64,000 nucleotides of DNA from Corbicula japonica (GCA_038501625.1 JAZAYU010000061.1:2964303-3028302), one strand, 5' to 3'; shown: positions 9,170 through 20,154, counted from the stretch's first letter. Translations and numbers: made by a program. The notes: generated by a model from the letters alone, not told the origin.

Positions 9170-10498
9170 GGCACTTCTGTTACAGGTTTCCTAACTAAAG
9201 TGCGTTTCAATCCAATGTCACGAAGAGATTTAAATGTATCTTTGCAAACTTCAGATTTGCTACCTTCATTCACAATAATAAAGTACTAGTAAGGAAAACA
9301 ACAGAAGTTTGCTCTTCCTCCTTTTGTCAATCTCCTCTTAACTCGATCTTTCTGTATCATTCTAAAAAGACACGCATCTTGTTCATTCTTGTCTCCAATA
9401 TCCCAAAATTCCAGAAAAACTCTAATTTTTTGCAGTCTCCAGATAACTAACTGAAGCACTTTGTTTTACTTTTGCTCGGTTCACCCATTACTTTTTGACA
9501 AAAAATGTCTCCCTCTTGAATTGATAAAATGCATTTTGTTTTAATGTCCCTTTGACCAGATGCTTTATCATGTTCCGTTGAGCTATTTTATCTGAACCAT
9601 ATTGATTTTCCTCATCTGAATGTGAGTCAGTTGAATCGTTTGGATTACTGTCAGGATCATTGTAGTCATCAATAAAATCATCATCTTCACTTAACGGTAT
9701 GCTGACATTTCCTTCAGTTTGTTGATATGAGAACCTGTTGGTGCAAGTGTGAGGTTGGTGCACCCTGGAACCTGGTTTAAACCCCGAGTGGCAAATTGTT
9801 TTGCCACTGACCCGTTCCAAGGCGGTAACCCCTCGGGTTCTCACTTTCGTTAATTGTTTGTGACGTCCATTTTGAAACTGATTATTGTAATACCACGCTC
9901 TCTTTTCCTCTCTACTTTTTGGCTGTGTGTGAGGCTGTGTCTGCTGGATTTGGCCATTCCTGATATGCATATTTCACTTTTTTTCTATGTTTACTGTCGG
10001 GTTCATTGTCTATTACTTCTACAGTGTTATTTAGAGGAAGTTCGATATTAAAAGAAGCCTCGTCAATGGTAGTTATATTTCCATCTTCATCTCCGTCATC
10101 TTCAAAAAATCGTTCATCACTATCCAGCTGTTCTATAATCTTAAGTAATTCTTCATTGACCTGCCATCTTAGTGATTAAATTCATAAACAGGCCCACAAC
10201 ATTGGCAATAAATACCGTACAGTTTTAAAACTTCTTGGTGCGAACATTTAAAGCTTCATCCGGGAAACTATAATAGATACACGTAATATGAAAGTACCGT
10301 TGACAATCTGAAAATTGACATCTAAAGTAATACTGTCCGTTTGGTAATTTTAAAACGTACGGTCCGTTTTCTAGAACTTGAATCCAGAATTTATTTGCAA
10401 TGTCATGAGTAGTTATATAATTACATATATGACATTTCCATTATTCTAATAATTTCAGATAAAAAACTTTCAGTATCACTTTCATCAGGGCGAGACAT
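9170..10498 (-). pseudogene. Decayed multi-segment coding relic, unnamed family
   Basis: Several protein-like segments run in order on the minus strand in different frames. A start MSRPDESDTESFLSEIIRI lies at 10498-10424. Next is a Cys-bearing block with YYFRCQFSDCQRYFHITC, then GIYCQCCGPVYEFNH (10260-10169). Next come an acidic segment from about 10160 and another ending near 9488. The last block (about 9410-9170) has WDIGDKNEQDACLFRMIQ, a basic KRRLTKGGRANFCCF, then FIIVNEGSKSEVCKDTF. That last block resembles a widespread invertebrate protein family of unknown function, possibly transposon-derived, in which a short FWxxGDxxxQ block precedes a VNGxxxxVCKxxF block; I am recalling a pattern, not a database hit. 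In-frame stops, frame changes and an inserted family B copy (9725-9975) show it is dead, though some breaks could be introns. Confidence 0.5.
9725..9975 (+). repeat. Dispersed family B, copy 1
   Basis: Full-length-looking copy, about 245 bp. Diagnostic blocks are GGTTGGTGCACCCTGGAACC, CCGTTCCAAGGCGGTAACCC and CCATTCCTGATATGCATATT. It includes the short palindrome CAAATTGTTTTGCCACTG. It interrupts the coding relic on the opposite strand. Confidence 0.75.
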
Positions 10499-11146
10499 AC
10501 GGTTTCTGGAAATAATGCAGATGTCAAATAATCAATTATAACTCTTACACATGCGCCCCTTTTAAATATTAGAGACAATTTTTGCTTTTCTAAACATGAA
10601 TGGAACTAACATAAATAAAAAATAAATACAGGCATTGCAAAAGAAAATAGTTTGATTCAGACATTTTTTTTAAATAAAAACTTGTTATTTTTCTAATGCA
10701 TTTTATGATATTGAGAACTGAATTTTGCAATGCAACAGAAGTCCTAACTCCAATTTGTGTTTACACAGCACCCCTAAAGCATTCTTAATGTTAAAATTTG
10801 AATATATCCTCTTAAACAATGAGACGTCTCCTAACGCTCTAATGTATTTCTGTTGCTATAATACAAATGGCGTGATAAAATAAAGCGGCGTAACTTGGGT
10901 AAGTGCTCGTTTGAGAATTTAACATAAAATATAAGACGCTTAAAAAGCGATTAAGAATAATACAGTATTCCAATGCTTTGTTAAAGTAGTTTTTCGCTAT
11001 GCCGAGATTCGTATACTACTATACTAAAGAAATCTTACACAATCCCATTGCTGCAAATCAATATATTGTGCTACTGATATAAGCCCCTATGTACGGTGCA
11101 ACAGAGGTGATATGCACTACTCTTTTTCAACTCGTTTCCACCACTT
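10499..11146. other. AT-rich intergenic stretch
   Basis: No coding, RNA or repeat signal that I can support. Confidence 0.4.
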
Positions 11147-11195
11147 ACTAACTCGAGGGAAAAAGATACTAACTCGAGGGAACGAGATACTAAGC
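11147..11195. repeat. Short 21-bp tandem repeat
   Basis: ACTAACTCGAGGGAAAAAGAT is followed directly by a copy differing at two bases, then by a partial third unit ACTAAGCG. It is probably a minisatellite seed. Confidence 0.7.
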
Positions 11196-11604
11196 GTTTA
11201 ATTGATGAGAAGAGTGAAAGTCCCAACTATAAAAATGTTAGGAAAAAATTAGCCTCAGTGCGGAACAAATATCCATGGAGGACAACTAAGGCGGTCGGCA
11301 GACTGACAAAATTAAAAAAGAACTATTTTCAACTTGAGGAATTTTTACTAATAAGGCATATAAATAACTCTGGTTTAAACATTTTAAACCTGCACATCTA
11401 GACCAATAACCGTTCTAACTCACTTATTGTCACCAAACTTGGAAGTGCTAAATGGAGGGTTAAACAAGCAATCGGATGCTGTGAAGTAATCTTTAATTAT
11501 TTAAAAAATGGATGGCGTCGATAAGGAGACCGACGACCTGGCTAGGACAATATATCGATTTTTTCTACTAAAATAACCTTGTTCATCAATGAATGGGTTT
11601 TAAC
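11196..11604. other. Intergenic stretch before the TTCGCG MITE
   Basis: A frame stays open for about 70 codons on the plus strand from 11200, but nothing in it resembles a known domain and such lengths occur by chance here. Confidence 0.3.
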
Positions 11605-11606
11605 TA

Positions 11607-12152
11607 CTGTAAAACGCATTAATTTCGCGAGGTCAAAATTTCGCGATTTTCGTCAAAAATCAGCAATTTTCTTTATTCGCGTATTCATAAATTCGCGACG
11701 TCGTCAGACTCGAAACCTAAAATATAAAAGTATATTTTATAACCATCATCTCGATTTCATCATTAAACATTTGCAAACAGTACAGATAAATACCATTGTC
11801 CTTACTGATAGATCAATTAACTATCAATAAACTTAATATTGTTATGCAAGCTGCCTTTTGTTTAGGTGTGAAATATAACAAACAGCGTTGACAACAGCCA
11901 TATTGTTTCCTGTATCAGAATACATTACACAAAACTTTAATATAGTTTAAGGAAATAATCGTTTATAGTATTTGCCAAATTTATTTAAATAATTGAATCA
12001 AATAAATGAATGGTTACCAAAAAGGAATATTTGGCGTTTGAAGCGATAATTAAATATAAAACTCATCATATATTCGCGATATTTATGAATTCGCAAGCGA
12101 TTCGCGAATATTAGCGAAAATAAAACCATCGCGAAAAAAACCAGTTCTACAG
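11607..12152. mobile_element. TA-flanked MITE with TTCGCG-rich ends (Tc1/mariner-like)
   Basis: The left end CTGTAAAACGCATTAATTTC and the right end, read inverted as CTGTAGAACTGGTTTTTTTC, form terminal inverted repeats. Both continue into several TTCGCGA-type blocks. TA sits immediately outside each end (11605-11606 and 12153-12154), the duplication expected of Tc1/mariner elements. No transposase is inside, so it is non-autonomous. I associate CTGTAAAAC/TTCGCG ends with a common invertebrate MITE, from memory. Confidence 0.7.
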
Positions 12153-12506
12153 TACTAGCGATTAATTAAAACAAGAGTATAAAATTTTGATCCTAATTTA
12201 AGCCCCGATCATAACCCTTTCGTACGTGGGCAAAATTCAGGGATCCATACGTGGTGAGAACCGCCTACGTACGGATTAGGGAGCACGCAGACACGCCGTA
12301 GCTTTTTAGTGAATGCAAAACTTTCTCTGCGTTTGAGCTGCGGGCGGGCTACGGATTCACCCCCAGTACGGGTGACGAGCGTGTCCTGTACGTCCACAAC
12401 GCACTGCCTCCCCGAGTCTCTTCAGATATCCCATTGTCAGTGCCGCGTACGTAATAAGTGCGTGGTCCGCACTTACAACGCAGGGTGTGCGCACTGACCT
12501 CTGCGG

Positions 12507-12516
12507 TATATAAAAG
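12507..12516 (+). promoter_or_regulatory. TATA box at left end of Harbinger element
   Basis: TATATAAAAG lies 38 bp before an ATG at 12554 that begins MSQSKAARKKAQKAS and stops after 19 codons. This looks like the promoter and first codons of the element's second gene, cut off by internal deletion or a frameshift. Confidence 0.55.
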
Positions 12517-12556
12517 TCGAGCCGACTGATGAGTGCCATCATTTGTCTTCAAGATG

Positions 12557-12817
12557 TCACAGAGTAAGGCAGCACGAAAAAAGGCACAAAAAGCGAGCTG
12601 CCACAGAAGATGAAAGGAGGCTAGACGAGTCAGATGTCACTTGGAGCAGAAGGTCTGCGAAGAGATCGGGATTTACTCTAATGTATTCAACAAAATCCCC
12701 TCTCGATTCACGCTCAAGCTCTTGAAACAAAGTTTTGTACCGGTCGAAAAGCCTCATTCTTTTGATCCATGCACGAACCCAGCATCTCCTGCGTCGGCCT
12801 TCTTGTTGCCTCTCCAT
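12557..12817 (-). pseudogene. Harbinger transposase N-terminal fragment
   Basis: 86 codons from a real ATG at 12817. Residues about 9-60 contain RRRRCWVRAWIKR, then LFQELERESRGDFVEYIRV and NPDLFADLLLQV. This is the N-terminal signature of HARBI1-like transposases, which usually reads WVRPWL...ELxxEDxxGFRNFLRM...LFxELLxxV. The similarity ends near residue 62; the rest is antisense to the left-end gene start and then stops, so the DDE nuclease region is missing. It belongs to the element at 12201-13300 and is read from the right-end TATA box. Confidence 0.7.
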
Positions 12818-12974
12818 CTCTCGTAAAACGGCAAGTAATAAAACCTCATGTTGGTTTGCCGTGCCCTTGCAAGCTATTTTTGCAGCAGCAGAATTTGCAA
12901 TATCTGATGTTGTAGGGGCGGCATTTCAAGGCAGCGGCAGCTGTGGTTTCTGGGTTGCATCGGTAGGTCGTCCT

Positions 12975-12982
12975 TATATATA
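12975..12982 (-). promoter_or_regulatory. TATA box at right end of Harbinger element
   Basis: On the minus strand TATATATAAGG lies about 160 bp upstream of the transposase ATG at 12817, in the right position and orientation to drive it. Confidence 0.45.
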
Positions 12983-13303
12983 TCACCTAACATCGACCGA
13001 AAAGTACTTGAGCAGCGCATGTAAGTACTGCCTCCGTACGTTAACATGGAAATCGCACGGAGATCTTGCGTTGTAAGCACGTTGTCAGCACGTAAAACTC
13101 ACGACCTATGCAACGAACGATGCATGCAACCGCTTACCCCTAGACGTGGCGTGCGGGCCACGTACTCACACCTTCCGCAACCGTGAGTGTGACGTGCTTC
13201 CTATCTTCTCTTGCCACGTCCGATCCAAAAACGCCGCGAACGTGACCTCCGCAGAACACGTACGGACAAAAAAGACGCACGGCGGGTTGTGACCGGGGCT
13301 TTA

Positions 13304-14879
13304 AATAGCAGTGAAGTATACCCTGGCAAACACGTCCTACAATATTTTGATAATTTTCGTGTTCGTTGGATTTTAACGTTCCCTTTTTCTTCAATTTTAA
13401 AATTCCTTTTTTATCTATTTTGATACCACTTTGTAGGAAAGCTGCCTTTGTTACATTATAAGGACGTAATAGAGTTATGTATATTAAGAATGGAGAACGC
13501 ACAATCAACACTGCGATTAGATTTGATTAGGGGTTGATGATCTGCTTCTGAATGAGCACAATAACATGACAATATTCTAAGCAGACATATTAGAAAAACA
13601 CGGCTTAATGAAGGATTAATTAAATGATAACAGAATGATACTTTGGATTGGTAAATGAGGTCGAAGAACAGTCATCGATGTCCGCTGTCCGCCTTATTTT
13701 GATGACAAATTATTTTGTTTCGCGTTTTTATAAGATAAATCTTTTTCAGTGGTTTTGTGGTGGTATAAAAAGTGTATAGATATAAGTTTGATAGATTTTA
13801 GTGATTGATTTCAAAATGTGTTTATTCATTGCCTTGATAACTGATTTCACTTTTATTGAAGCACGCACATTACAGTTCAAAAAGGGGTACGTCGTTTTAA
13901 TTTTTGATACACATTACATAGTAAGATCATTTGAACTTTTTGATGATACAGTACACATCGATAGATGATTTTTGTATTCAGCAATTAAATATCTTTTTCT
14001 TTAAGTTGCTGTAGTAATTCTTTGTGGACTAAACATGGTCGAGCTGATGTTCCAGCTTTGGCCGAAACCATAAAGAAAACCCGCTTAATAAAGCCAAATC
14101 TTTTGAAATTAAATTTTACATTTTAGCCCATCCATTGTTTATTGCTATGATGTCGTAATCACAGAAATATATATTTTTGATAAATTTGCAGATTATTGTT
14201 CTTTGTTGTCACGGACCGACCGACATTTGAAAGCGATATACCCCCCTCCCCTCTCGTTAACAAAACGACATAACAAAAAGATAATCAATAATTCACTTTA
14301 CTAGTTGAAACAATCTTTAGATTAAAGCCCCAGCCCTAAACTTAAGAAAGAATATACTATTGAAAAATCATATTTGTCCATATAGACTCCAATATATAAA
14401 CTCTATAACAGAACACAAAAGGTCCGATCGAATTCTTTCTTATAGACGGGATTTTCAATGATATTGTTAAATTATAGTTAACAAACTTTTAAGAAGCTAA
14501 ATATAACGGAGCTATATTTTGCACCGACGAAGAGACCACTTCATGCGCGATCTCGAATTTTGTGACGTTTCGGAAATCCTACTTTCGCTTTTAGTCGCGC
14601 GGGCCAAATTTAATTTAGTAAATTAAAGTTTTATAAACCCGAACTAATGCTGCTAATTTGTGCCTATAGTTCCAAATTCATGTAATATTTCATATAACAG
14701 CGGGTTAAATCGAAGTAATGCCGCTTTAAATAGAAAAAAAACAACTACAGTGATTTTCAACACCGTTTCATGCTTGAAAATTAACAAGTATGCAGGCGAT
14801 CTGTTATGGTTGCGCGGCATAGGCCGTAGAATAAGAGAATACAAAGTCACTTTTTCGAAATATTGTAATAGCGGAAGGG
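13304..14879. other. Intergenic stretch
   Basis: AT-rich sequence with a slightly GC-richer patch near 14510-14610. I see no gene or repeat here. Confidence 0.4.
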
Positions 14880-16310
14880 CATATAGTGGTCACCCTGTCC
14901 GTGTGTGTGTCAGTGTGTGTGTATGTTCGAAAATCGTGTCCGCTCTGTAACTTTAATATTTCTTATTGGATTTAAAAATAACTTGGTATATATGTTCACC
15001 ATATCAAGACGGTGTGTCGCGTACAATAACCAAGCCTGTAGGTCAAAGGTCAAGGTCACTGTTACTAAAAATAGAATTTCCTTGTCCGGGCTGTAACTTC
15101 GTTATGAATGGAGTGATTTCAATATAACTTGGCACAAATGTTTACCATTACATGGCGACGTGTCGCGAACAATACCCACTGTTACTAACAATAGAATTTT
15201 CTTGCAAAATCGTGTCCGCTCTGTAACTTTGTTATTTCTTATTGAATTTTAAAAAAAACTTGGTACAATTTTTCACCATATCAATACGGTGTGTCGCGTA
15301 CAATACCCACTGTTAGTAAAAATAGAATTTTCTTGTCCGGGCTGTAACTTCGTTATGAATGGATGGATTTCAAAATAACTTGACACAAATGTTCACCATG
15401 ACAGGGCGGTGTGTCGCGTACCATGCCCATGCCTGTAGGTCAAAGGTCAAGGTCACTGTTACTAAAAATAGAATTCTCTTGTCCGGGCTGTTACTTTGTT
15501 ATGAATGGAGGGATTTACAAATAACTTGGCACAAATGTTCACTATGACAAGGCGGTGTGTCCGCACAATATCCAAGCCTGTAGGTTCAAGGTCAAGGTCG
15601 CTGTTACTAAAAAGTAGAATTTTCTTCTCCGGGCTGTTACTTCGTTATGAATGGAGGGATTTCAAAATAACTTGACACAAACGTTCACCATGACAAGGAG
15701 GTGTGTCGCGTACCATGCCCATGCCTGTAGGTCAAAGGTCAAGGTCACTGTTACTAAAATAGAATTCTCTTGTCCGAGCTGTAACTTCGTTAGGAATAGT
15801 GATTTCAAAATTACTTGACACAAATGTTCATCATGACAAGGCGGTGTGTCACGTACCATGCCCATGCCTGTAGGTCCAAGGTCAAGGTCATTGTTACGAA
15901 AAATATAATTTTCTTGTCTGGGTTGTAACTACGTTAGGAATAGAGTAATTTCAAAATAACTTGGCAGAAATGTTCACCATGACAAGGTGGTGTGTCGTGT
16001 ATAATGTCCATGCCTGTAGGTCCAAGGTCAAGGTCACTGTTACTAAAATAGAATTTTCATGTCCGGGCTATAACTTTGTTTTGAATGGAGGGTTTTCAAA
16101 ATAACTTGGCACAAATGTTCACCATGACAAGGCGGTGTGTTGCGTACATTACCCATGCCTGTAAGTCCGAGGTCAAGGTCACAGTTACTAAAACTTGAAT
16201 TTACTTGTTCGGGCTAAAACTTCTTTATGAATGAAGGGATTTCAAAATAACTTGACACAAATGTTCAGGCGGTGTGTCAAGTACAATATCCATGCCTGAA
16301 GTTCCTTAAA
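14880..16310 (+). repeat. Tandem array of ~145-bp units (type 2)
   Basis: About ten diverged units. Each runs from GGGCTGTAACTTCGTTATGA through AACTTGACACAAATGTTCAC and GGCGGTGTGTCGCGTAC to GGTCAAAGGTCAAGGTCACT and TGTTACTAAAAATAGAATTT. Two early units (around 15178 and 15308) have lost the GGTCAAAGGTCAAGG segment. The left edge reads GAAGGGCATATAGTGGTCAC. The same unit makes half of the array at 24600-27115, so the two arrays share ancestry. Open frames seen across it are repeat read-through, not genes. Confidence 0.85.
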
Positions 16311-16322
16311 AAGTACATAATT

Positions 16323-16371
16323 GTGAACAATAATATGGTTATGTTAGTGAACAATAATATGGGTATGCTGT
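16323..16371. repeat. 24-bp direct repeat, two units
   Basis: GTGAACAATAATATGGTTAT begins a 24-bp unit repeated at once with two changes. It sits at the right edge of the tandem array. Confidence 0.75.
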
Positions 16372-17451
16372 TGAATCCTGCTAAAAACACCAGTACCCCT
16401 TCTTTAAAAAGTCGTCTTAATAGTGGAATGGTCTTATTATTAGGGATTCTACTTGCGTTGATTGCAATGTGATACAATGGTATAGAATGATAATTAATAG
16501 CTTACTTTACCACGAGTTTTTAAACACTTGCCTTAAATGATAATGCTTCAAAATGTAATTGTTTTGAAGGGGAAACAAAAGCTTTGCCAAATACAAACAT
16601 GTATATATGTTGTTGTTTTTTTAAATATTTTCATTGCATTACCACCAACTTCACCACAGACATTTCCGTAATGAGCAGACAACAGTGCCACAAATAAAAA
16701 TAATTTACTTGATCTTCAAATTTATGCATATTCTTACAATTACTCGCACATCACTGTCTTTGAAATGCTATTATTCCCATCATTGCACTTGAGTGTCGGA
16801 AAACGATGCATAGCGGGGGCATCCGTGTCCTATGGACACATTTCTAGTTTTGTTTTATTTTTAATTCCATTTCCTCTTAAAATCATATTGTACCGCATAT
16901 TTCGCTTGAAATTGCTGCTCGCTGTATATGCTTTGTGTGTTTGTTCTTTGACGCAAAATTGCCGAGTAGATCCGTTGTCAAAAGTGTTTTCACCAAGGGG
17001 ACTTGTACTTGTCTGCTCTTCTAGTAACCTCTTATTTCAACGGTTTGTGTTGTCTTTTTGAAACAAATGAATTTATAACAAATTATTAACATAAGATTTT
17101 TTCCTTTACTTTAAGCTGGTAAGCGATGCTGCGAATCTGGCTGTTTATAATATGCATACTTCGCTTCTTTTTAAAAACACCATTGTAAACAATGTATACC
17201 CATGTATATCAAAATATTGTCTGCAACTGAAATATGTTAAACTTTGTAATCTTTGTTTGCTGTCTTTTTAACCCTTATATATTTTGATTTAAAAAAATAT
17301 CGAGAGTGTTTTACATTATTTTTAAACAAGAATTTGGTTTTCCGCTGAACCCACGTGTCGCCTGCTTAAATAACAGATATAGCATCAATAAATAGTTGAC
17401 ACATATCAATTATTGTTTCAAGAAAACAAATACTTTCCAAATAGATTAAAA
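16372..17451. other. Intergenic stretch with a small palindrome
   Basis: Mostly unremarkable. At 16825-16839 GTGTCC-TAT-GGACAC forms a hairpin within AGCGGGGGCATCC...ACATTTCTAGTT, which I believe is a recurrent repeat terminus in bivalves (memory only). A 98-codon open frame crosses it but has no recognisable domain. Confidence 0.4.
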
Positions 17452-17645
17452 GGAAACTTTGAAAGCCACCGAACACGACAAATATGAAAATATTGCAGGC
17501 TCGGTTTAATAGACCCTATATGGACAATAATGAAAATGCATATTACTGCCCACGCCGCCTAGCCCCGTGTTGAACGCAACTCAATACTTACAAATATAAA
17601 CAGTACAATTTTGACCATCCCAAACGTTAATAGCAATTAAGTTTC
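17452..17645 (+). repeat. Family A, copy 2 (3'-truncated)
   Basis: Head GAAACTTTGAAAGCCACCGA, then ACGACAAATATGAAAATATT, CATATTACTGCCCACGCCGC and AGTACAATTTTGACCATCCC; it ends abruptly near 17640. Confidence 0.8.
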
Positions 17646-17659
17646 AGATCAATTTAATT

Positions 17660-18260
17660 TGAAAGGGGCATAATTAAAAAAGTTAATCATTAGTTAGTTA
17701 TTCTGTGTCACAGATGACTGTTTATCTAAATGACATATTTACATTTAAAGTATACAGGACAAGTTCTTTCAATTGTATAGACAACACTAAGTTCCATATT
17801 AAAGTGTTTTGACTAGGTACTATTAGTAACTCGCAAAATAGTGAAACAGGAATTATCATTCTGGTTGAAACAAGTAAGTTTGTTCATGCAGATGATATAT
17901 TCAACTGTTGCTATATTAAGTTGCTTGGACAAGAACTTGATGTCTTAGGCAACATTTTCATATTCAAGTAATTTAAAGGTGCATAACACAAAACTAAAGT
18001 GAAAAAAGGATTATCATTTATGTTTTCAGAGATGGTTTAACATCCAGTTTAAAGGAAAAATACTTTTAATGTTAAGTTAACATTAATTTCCTCATTTGAA
18101 AGGGGAACTACTCAAAAATAGTGAAACTGGAATTACCATTCTTAATGTCAGAGATGGTTTTGTTAATGCAGTTGATATTTTCCAAGTATTAAATAAAAAG
18201 GACAAGTACTTTCAAAGTTATAGGCAACATTAAGTTTTATATTAAAGTTTGGGACTACCG
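17660..18260 (+). repeat. Degenerate tandem repeat, about three units
   Basis: Diverged units share ATAGTGAAAC-GGAATTA-CATTCT, TTTGTT-ATGCAG-TGATAT, GGACAAG-ACTT and TAGGCAACATT. The copies near 17835 and 18115 are the clearest, with a weaker one before them. Confidence 0.5.
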
Positions 18261-18774
18261 TACAAAATCGACGCCGTCGGACAAAAGGCGACTAAAAGTA
18301 TTTGAACCTTTGTTTTACAAATATTTCTCAAATCAAACTTTGTTATCATCATTACGGAAAACTAATCAAATGAACGACGGAGAACTATTTTCCAAGAGTT
18401 TCCAATAAAGTAATATTAATGTAATTGACCTAAAGGTGGAAGACGGTTATCAGCTAATTATCAAGTAATTTCAGAAATGATACAGAATTCGAGACACGTT
18501 TTGGATTATTATCGTAGTCTGGATAGTATAGCATGGGAACCAGAGTTCAAACATCACTGTCAATAAAGAGTTTGCAAAGTTTTACAATTTAACATTGCTT
18601 TGTGTGACCATTGGTTTCTATATGAAATTGCACTTATACTTAACATCCCCAAAACCTACCTTTCTATATAACCTGAAAAGGATTTGAAAGTTAGATGAAG
18701 CATGAAAATAAATGATCAATGCTCAATGTACATAAAAGAAACATGCGGTTCACGATCATTTGGGTTTCAGGCAT
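18261..18774. other. Intergenic stretch
   Basis: No supportable feature. Confidence 0.35.
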
Positions 18775-18975
18775 CAGCCTTTCAACTGCTCGGCCATGTT
18801 CTTTTTGAAATGCTCGTATACTGTTCCAAGGCGGTAACCCCAATGGTTCTTTTTCGAATTTACATTCTTTGACAAACATGCTCTCACTTCCTCTCTTCTT
18901 TTTCGCTGCGTAAGGGAGGCTGTGTTGTGCGAGTGTGGCGATTCCTGATATATGTGAACGTAATATGCAAAGCGC
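18775..18975 (+). repeat. Family B, copy 2 (partial)
   Basis: CTGTTCCAAGGCGGTAACCC and GTGGCGATTCCTGATATATG identify it. The proximal third (the GGTGCACC part) is missing or diverged. It abuts the small MADF element. Confidence 0.7.
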
Positions 18976-19140
18976 GAACCTAAAAATCGAATTTTAGTTT
19001 TTCTATGGTCGGGATAACATATTGACGTGAGCGCGACTTTAACGTGAAACTCCATGTGAGCTTGAAACGCGGGCGTGAATCGATCGCTTCATGTAGGGAT
19101 TTTCACGCTCACGGGCGGCATTCGCGGTCGAGGAAGCAGA

Positions 19141-19148
19141 TATAAAAG
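19141..19148 (+). promoter_or_regulatory. TATA box of the MADF element
   Basis: TATAAAAG lies 37 bp before the ATG at 19178, the same layout as at the left end of the Harbinger element at 12201-13300. Confidence 0.5.
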
Positions 19149-19177
19149 TTCCTCTGTCCAAGCATAAAGTGACTGTA

Positions 19178-19358
19178 ATGGTTATATATTTAATAAAAAA
19201 AACTCTCTGTTTTGTATGATCAGTCGCTTAAAGGGTACAGGGACACAAACATCAAAGACCGGGCTTTGCAGAGAATCGCAAACTCGCTTGGAATGAAGAT
19301 TTGCGAAACCAGCGACCATCTATCTAATACTTTGGACATGTTCTTCTCAAATTTTTAA
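19178..19358 (+). pseudogene. MADF DNA-binding domain, frameshifted
   Basis: Starts MVIYLIKKTLCF, then a one-base frame change near 19214, then YDQSLKGYRDTNIKDRA and ALQRIANSLG, ending at a stop at 19356. This fits the first two helices of a MADF domain, usually LYDxxxxxYxDxxxxxxAWxxIAxxL, which binds DNA in Harbinger-encoded partners and in host factors such as Adf-1. It is truncated as well as frameshifted, so non-functional. The sense strand and TATA box agree. Confidence 0.6.
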
Positions 19359-19582
19359 CGAAAAAAAAAAGACGAAAAAATTTGATTTCCAGCACGCTAG
19401 ACGGATGCAATGATGCGTCAGTGAAGTAATCCCGCCTCACGTTTTAGTTTCACGCTTACGCATTACGTTCATGTCGCGTTCACGTATGAATGGAATACCG
19501 GCCATATAATTTTCGAAAGAAATTAAATATAAATAAATAATTTAAATGTGTATAACAATATTAAGAATAAATTACAATAGAT

Positions 19583-19925
19583 GAAACTTTGGAAACCATC
19601 GAACGACAAATATGAAAATATTGCAGGCTCGGTTTGATTGAGCCTGTTCATGGACAGTAATGGAAATGCATATTACTGCCCATCTCGCCTAGCCCCAGGT
19701 TGAGCGCAACTCAATATTTACACCAATAAACAGTTCAATTTTGAACATCACAAACGATGGTGTGCATATGACGGTGGACATGGAACCTTTAATGCGGTAT
19801 TTTCAGAATAATACCATTCCATGTTCAGCGGCGCATGGTCCCCAGATATAAGAATGGGTTTGCCCTAAACGAAAAAGCAATGGGCGGAACTAAACATATT
19901 AAATTTTGACAGGGGATCTAGAATA
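19583..19925 (+). repeat. Family A, copy 3 (near full length)
   Basis: The best reference copy: GAAACTTTGGAAACCATCGA head, GCAGGCTCGGTTTGATTGAG, a CATATTACTGCCCATCTCGC block, CAAACGATGGTGTGCATATG, AATGCGGTATTTTCAGAATA, and a tail ending near GACAGGGGATCT. About 340 bp. Confidence 0.85.
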
Positions 19926-20154
19926 TAATATATATAACATTTGTGTTTAATATCACGTATCGTAAAGGAGAAGTCTGAAAAAATGTCTTGAATAAAAGCA
20001 AACGCACAAGTTGGAAGATATATTGTTGTCTTTCAGTATGGGTAACATGTTAAATATAGGCTCATGCGTGTTGAAAATATTAAAACATATATATTAATTG
20101 GTGTTTGGAATAATTTATTGCGTAGTCGTTTTTCAAGTGCCCAATGTATAAGTA

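Larger units (their letters stand above)
12201..13300 (-). mobile_element. PIF/Harbinger DNA transposon, internally deleted
   Basis: Terminal inverted repeats AGCCCCGATCATAACCC (left) and, inverted, AGCCCCGGTCACAACCC (right). TTA is duplicated at 12198-12200 and 13301-13303, the TWA target typical of PIF/Harbinger. The interior is visibly more GC- and CpG-rich than its flanks. It holds a transposase N-terminus on the minus strand and TATA boxes facing inward from both ends, as expected if the parent had two convergent genes (transposase and Myb/MADF-type partner). At 1.1 kb it lacks the catalytic DDE part, so it cannot be autonomous. Confidence 0.85.
19005..19505 (+). mobile_element. Small TIR DNA transposon carrying a MADF relic
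   Basis: The left end ATGGTCGGGATAACAT and the inverted right end ATGGCCGGTATTCCAT form imperfect terminal repeats that extend inward through ACGTGAGCGCGACTTTAACG against ACGTGAACGCGACATGAACG. A TATA box and a MADF-like frame lie inside. MADF or Myb partners are usual in PIF/Harbinger elements, so that superfamily is likely. I could not find a clean target duplication. Confidence 0.6.

Noticed and set aside
9298..9322. Extra copy of the LINE target sequence (TTTGCTCTTCC)
   Set aside because: Only 11 bases match, with no LINE sequence beside it; it lies in the coding relic and the match is probably coincidence.
9488..9970. 160-codon minus-strand frame as one gene
   Set aside because: Its start and first half read antisense through a family B copy; only the second half belongs to the coding relic, so the frame as a unit is accidental.
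14905..16010. Small frames over the type 2 array
   Set aside because: They recur once per repeat unit and break in neighbouring units.
14880..16310. CRISPR array
   Set aside because: Units are about 145 bp, diverged throughout with no repeat/spacer alternation, and the genome is an animal one.
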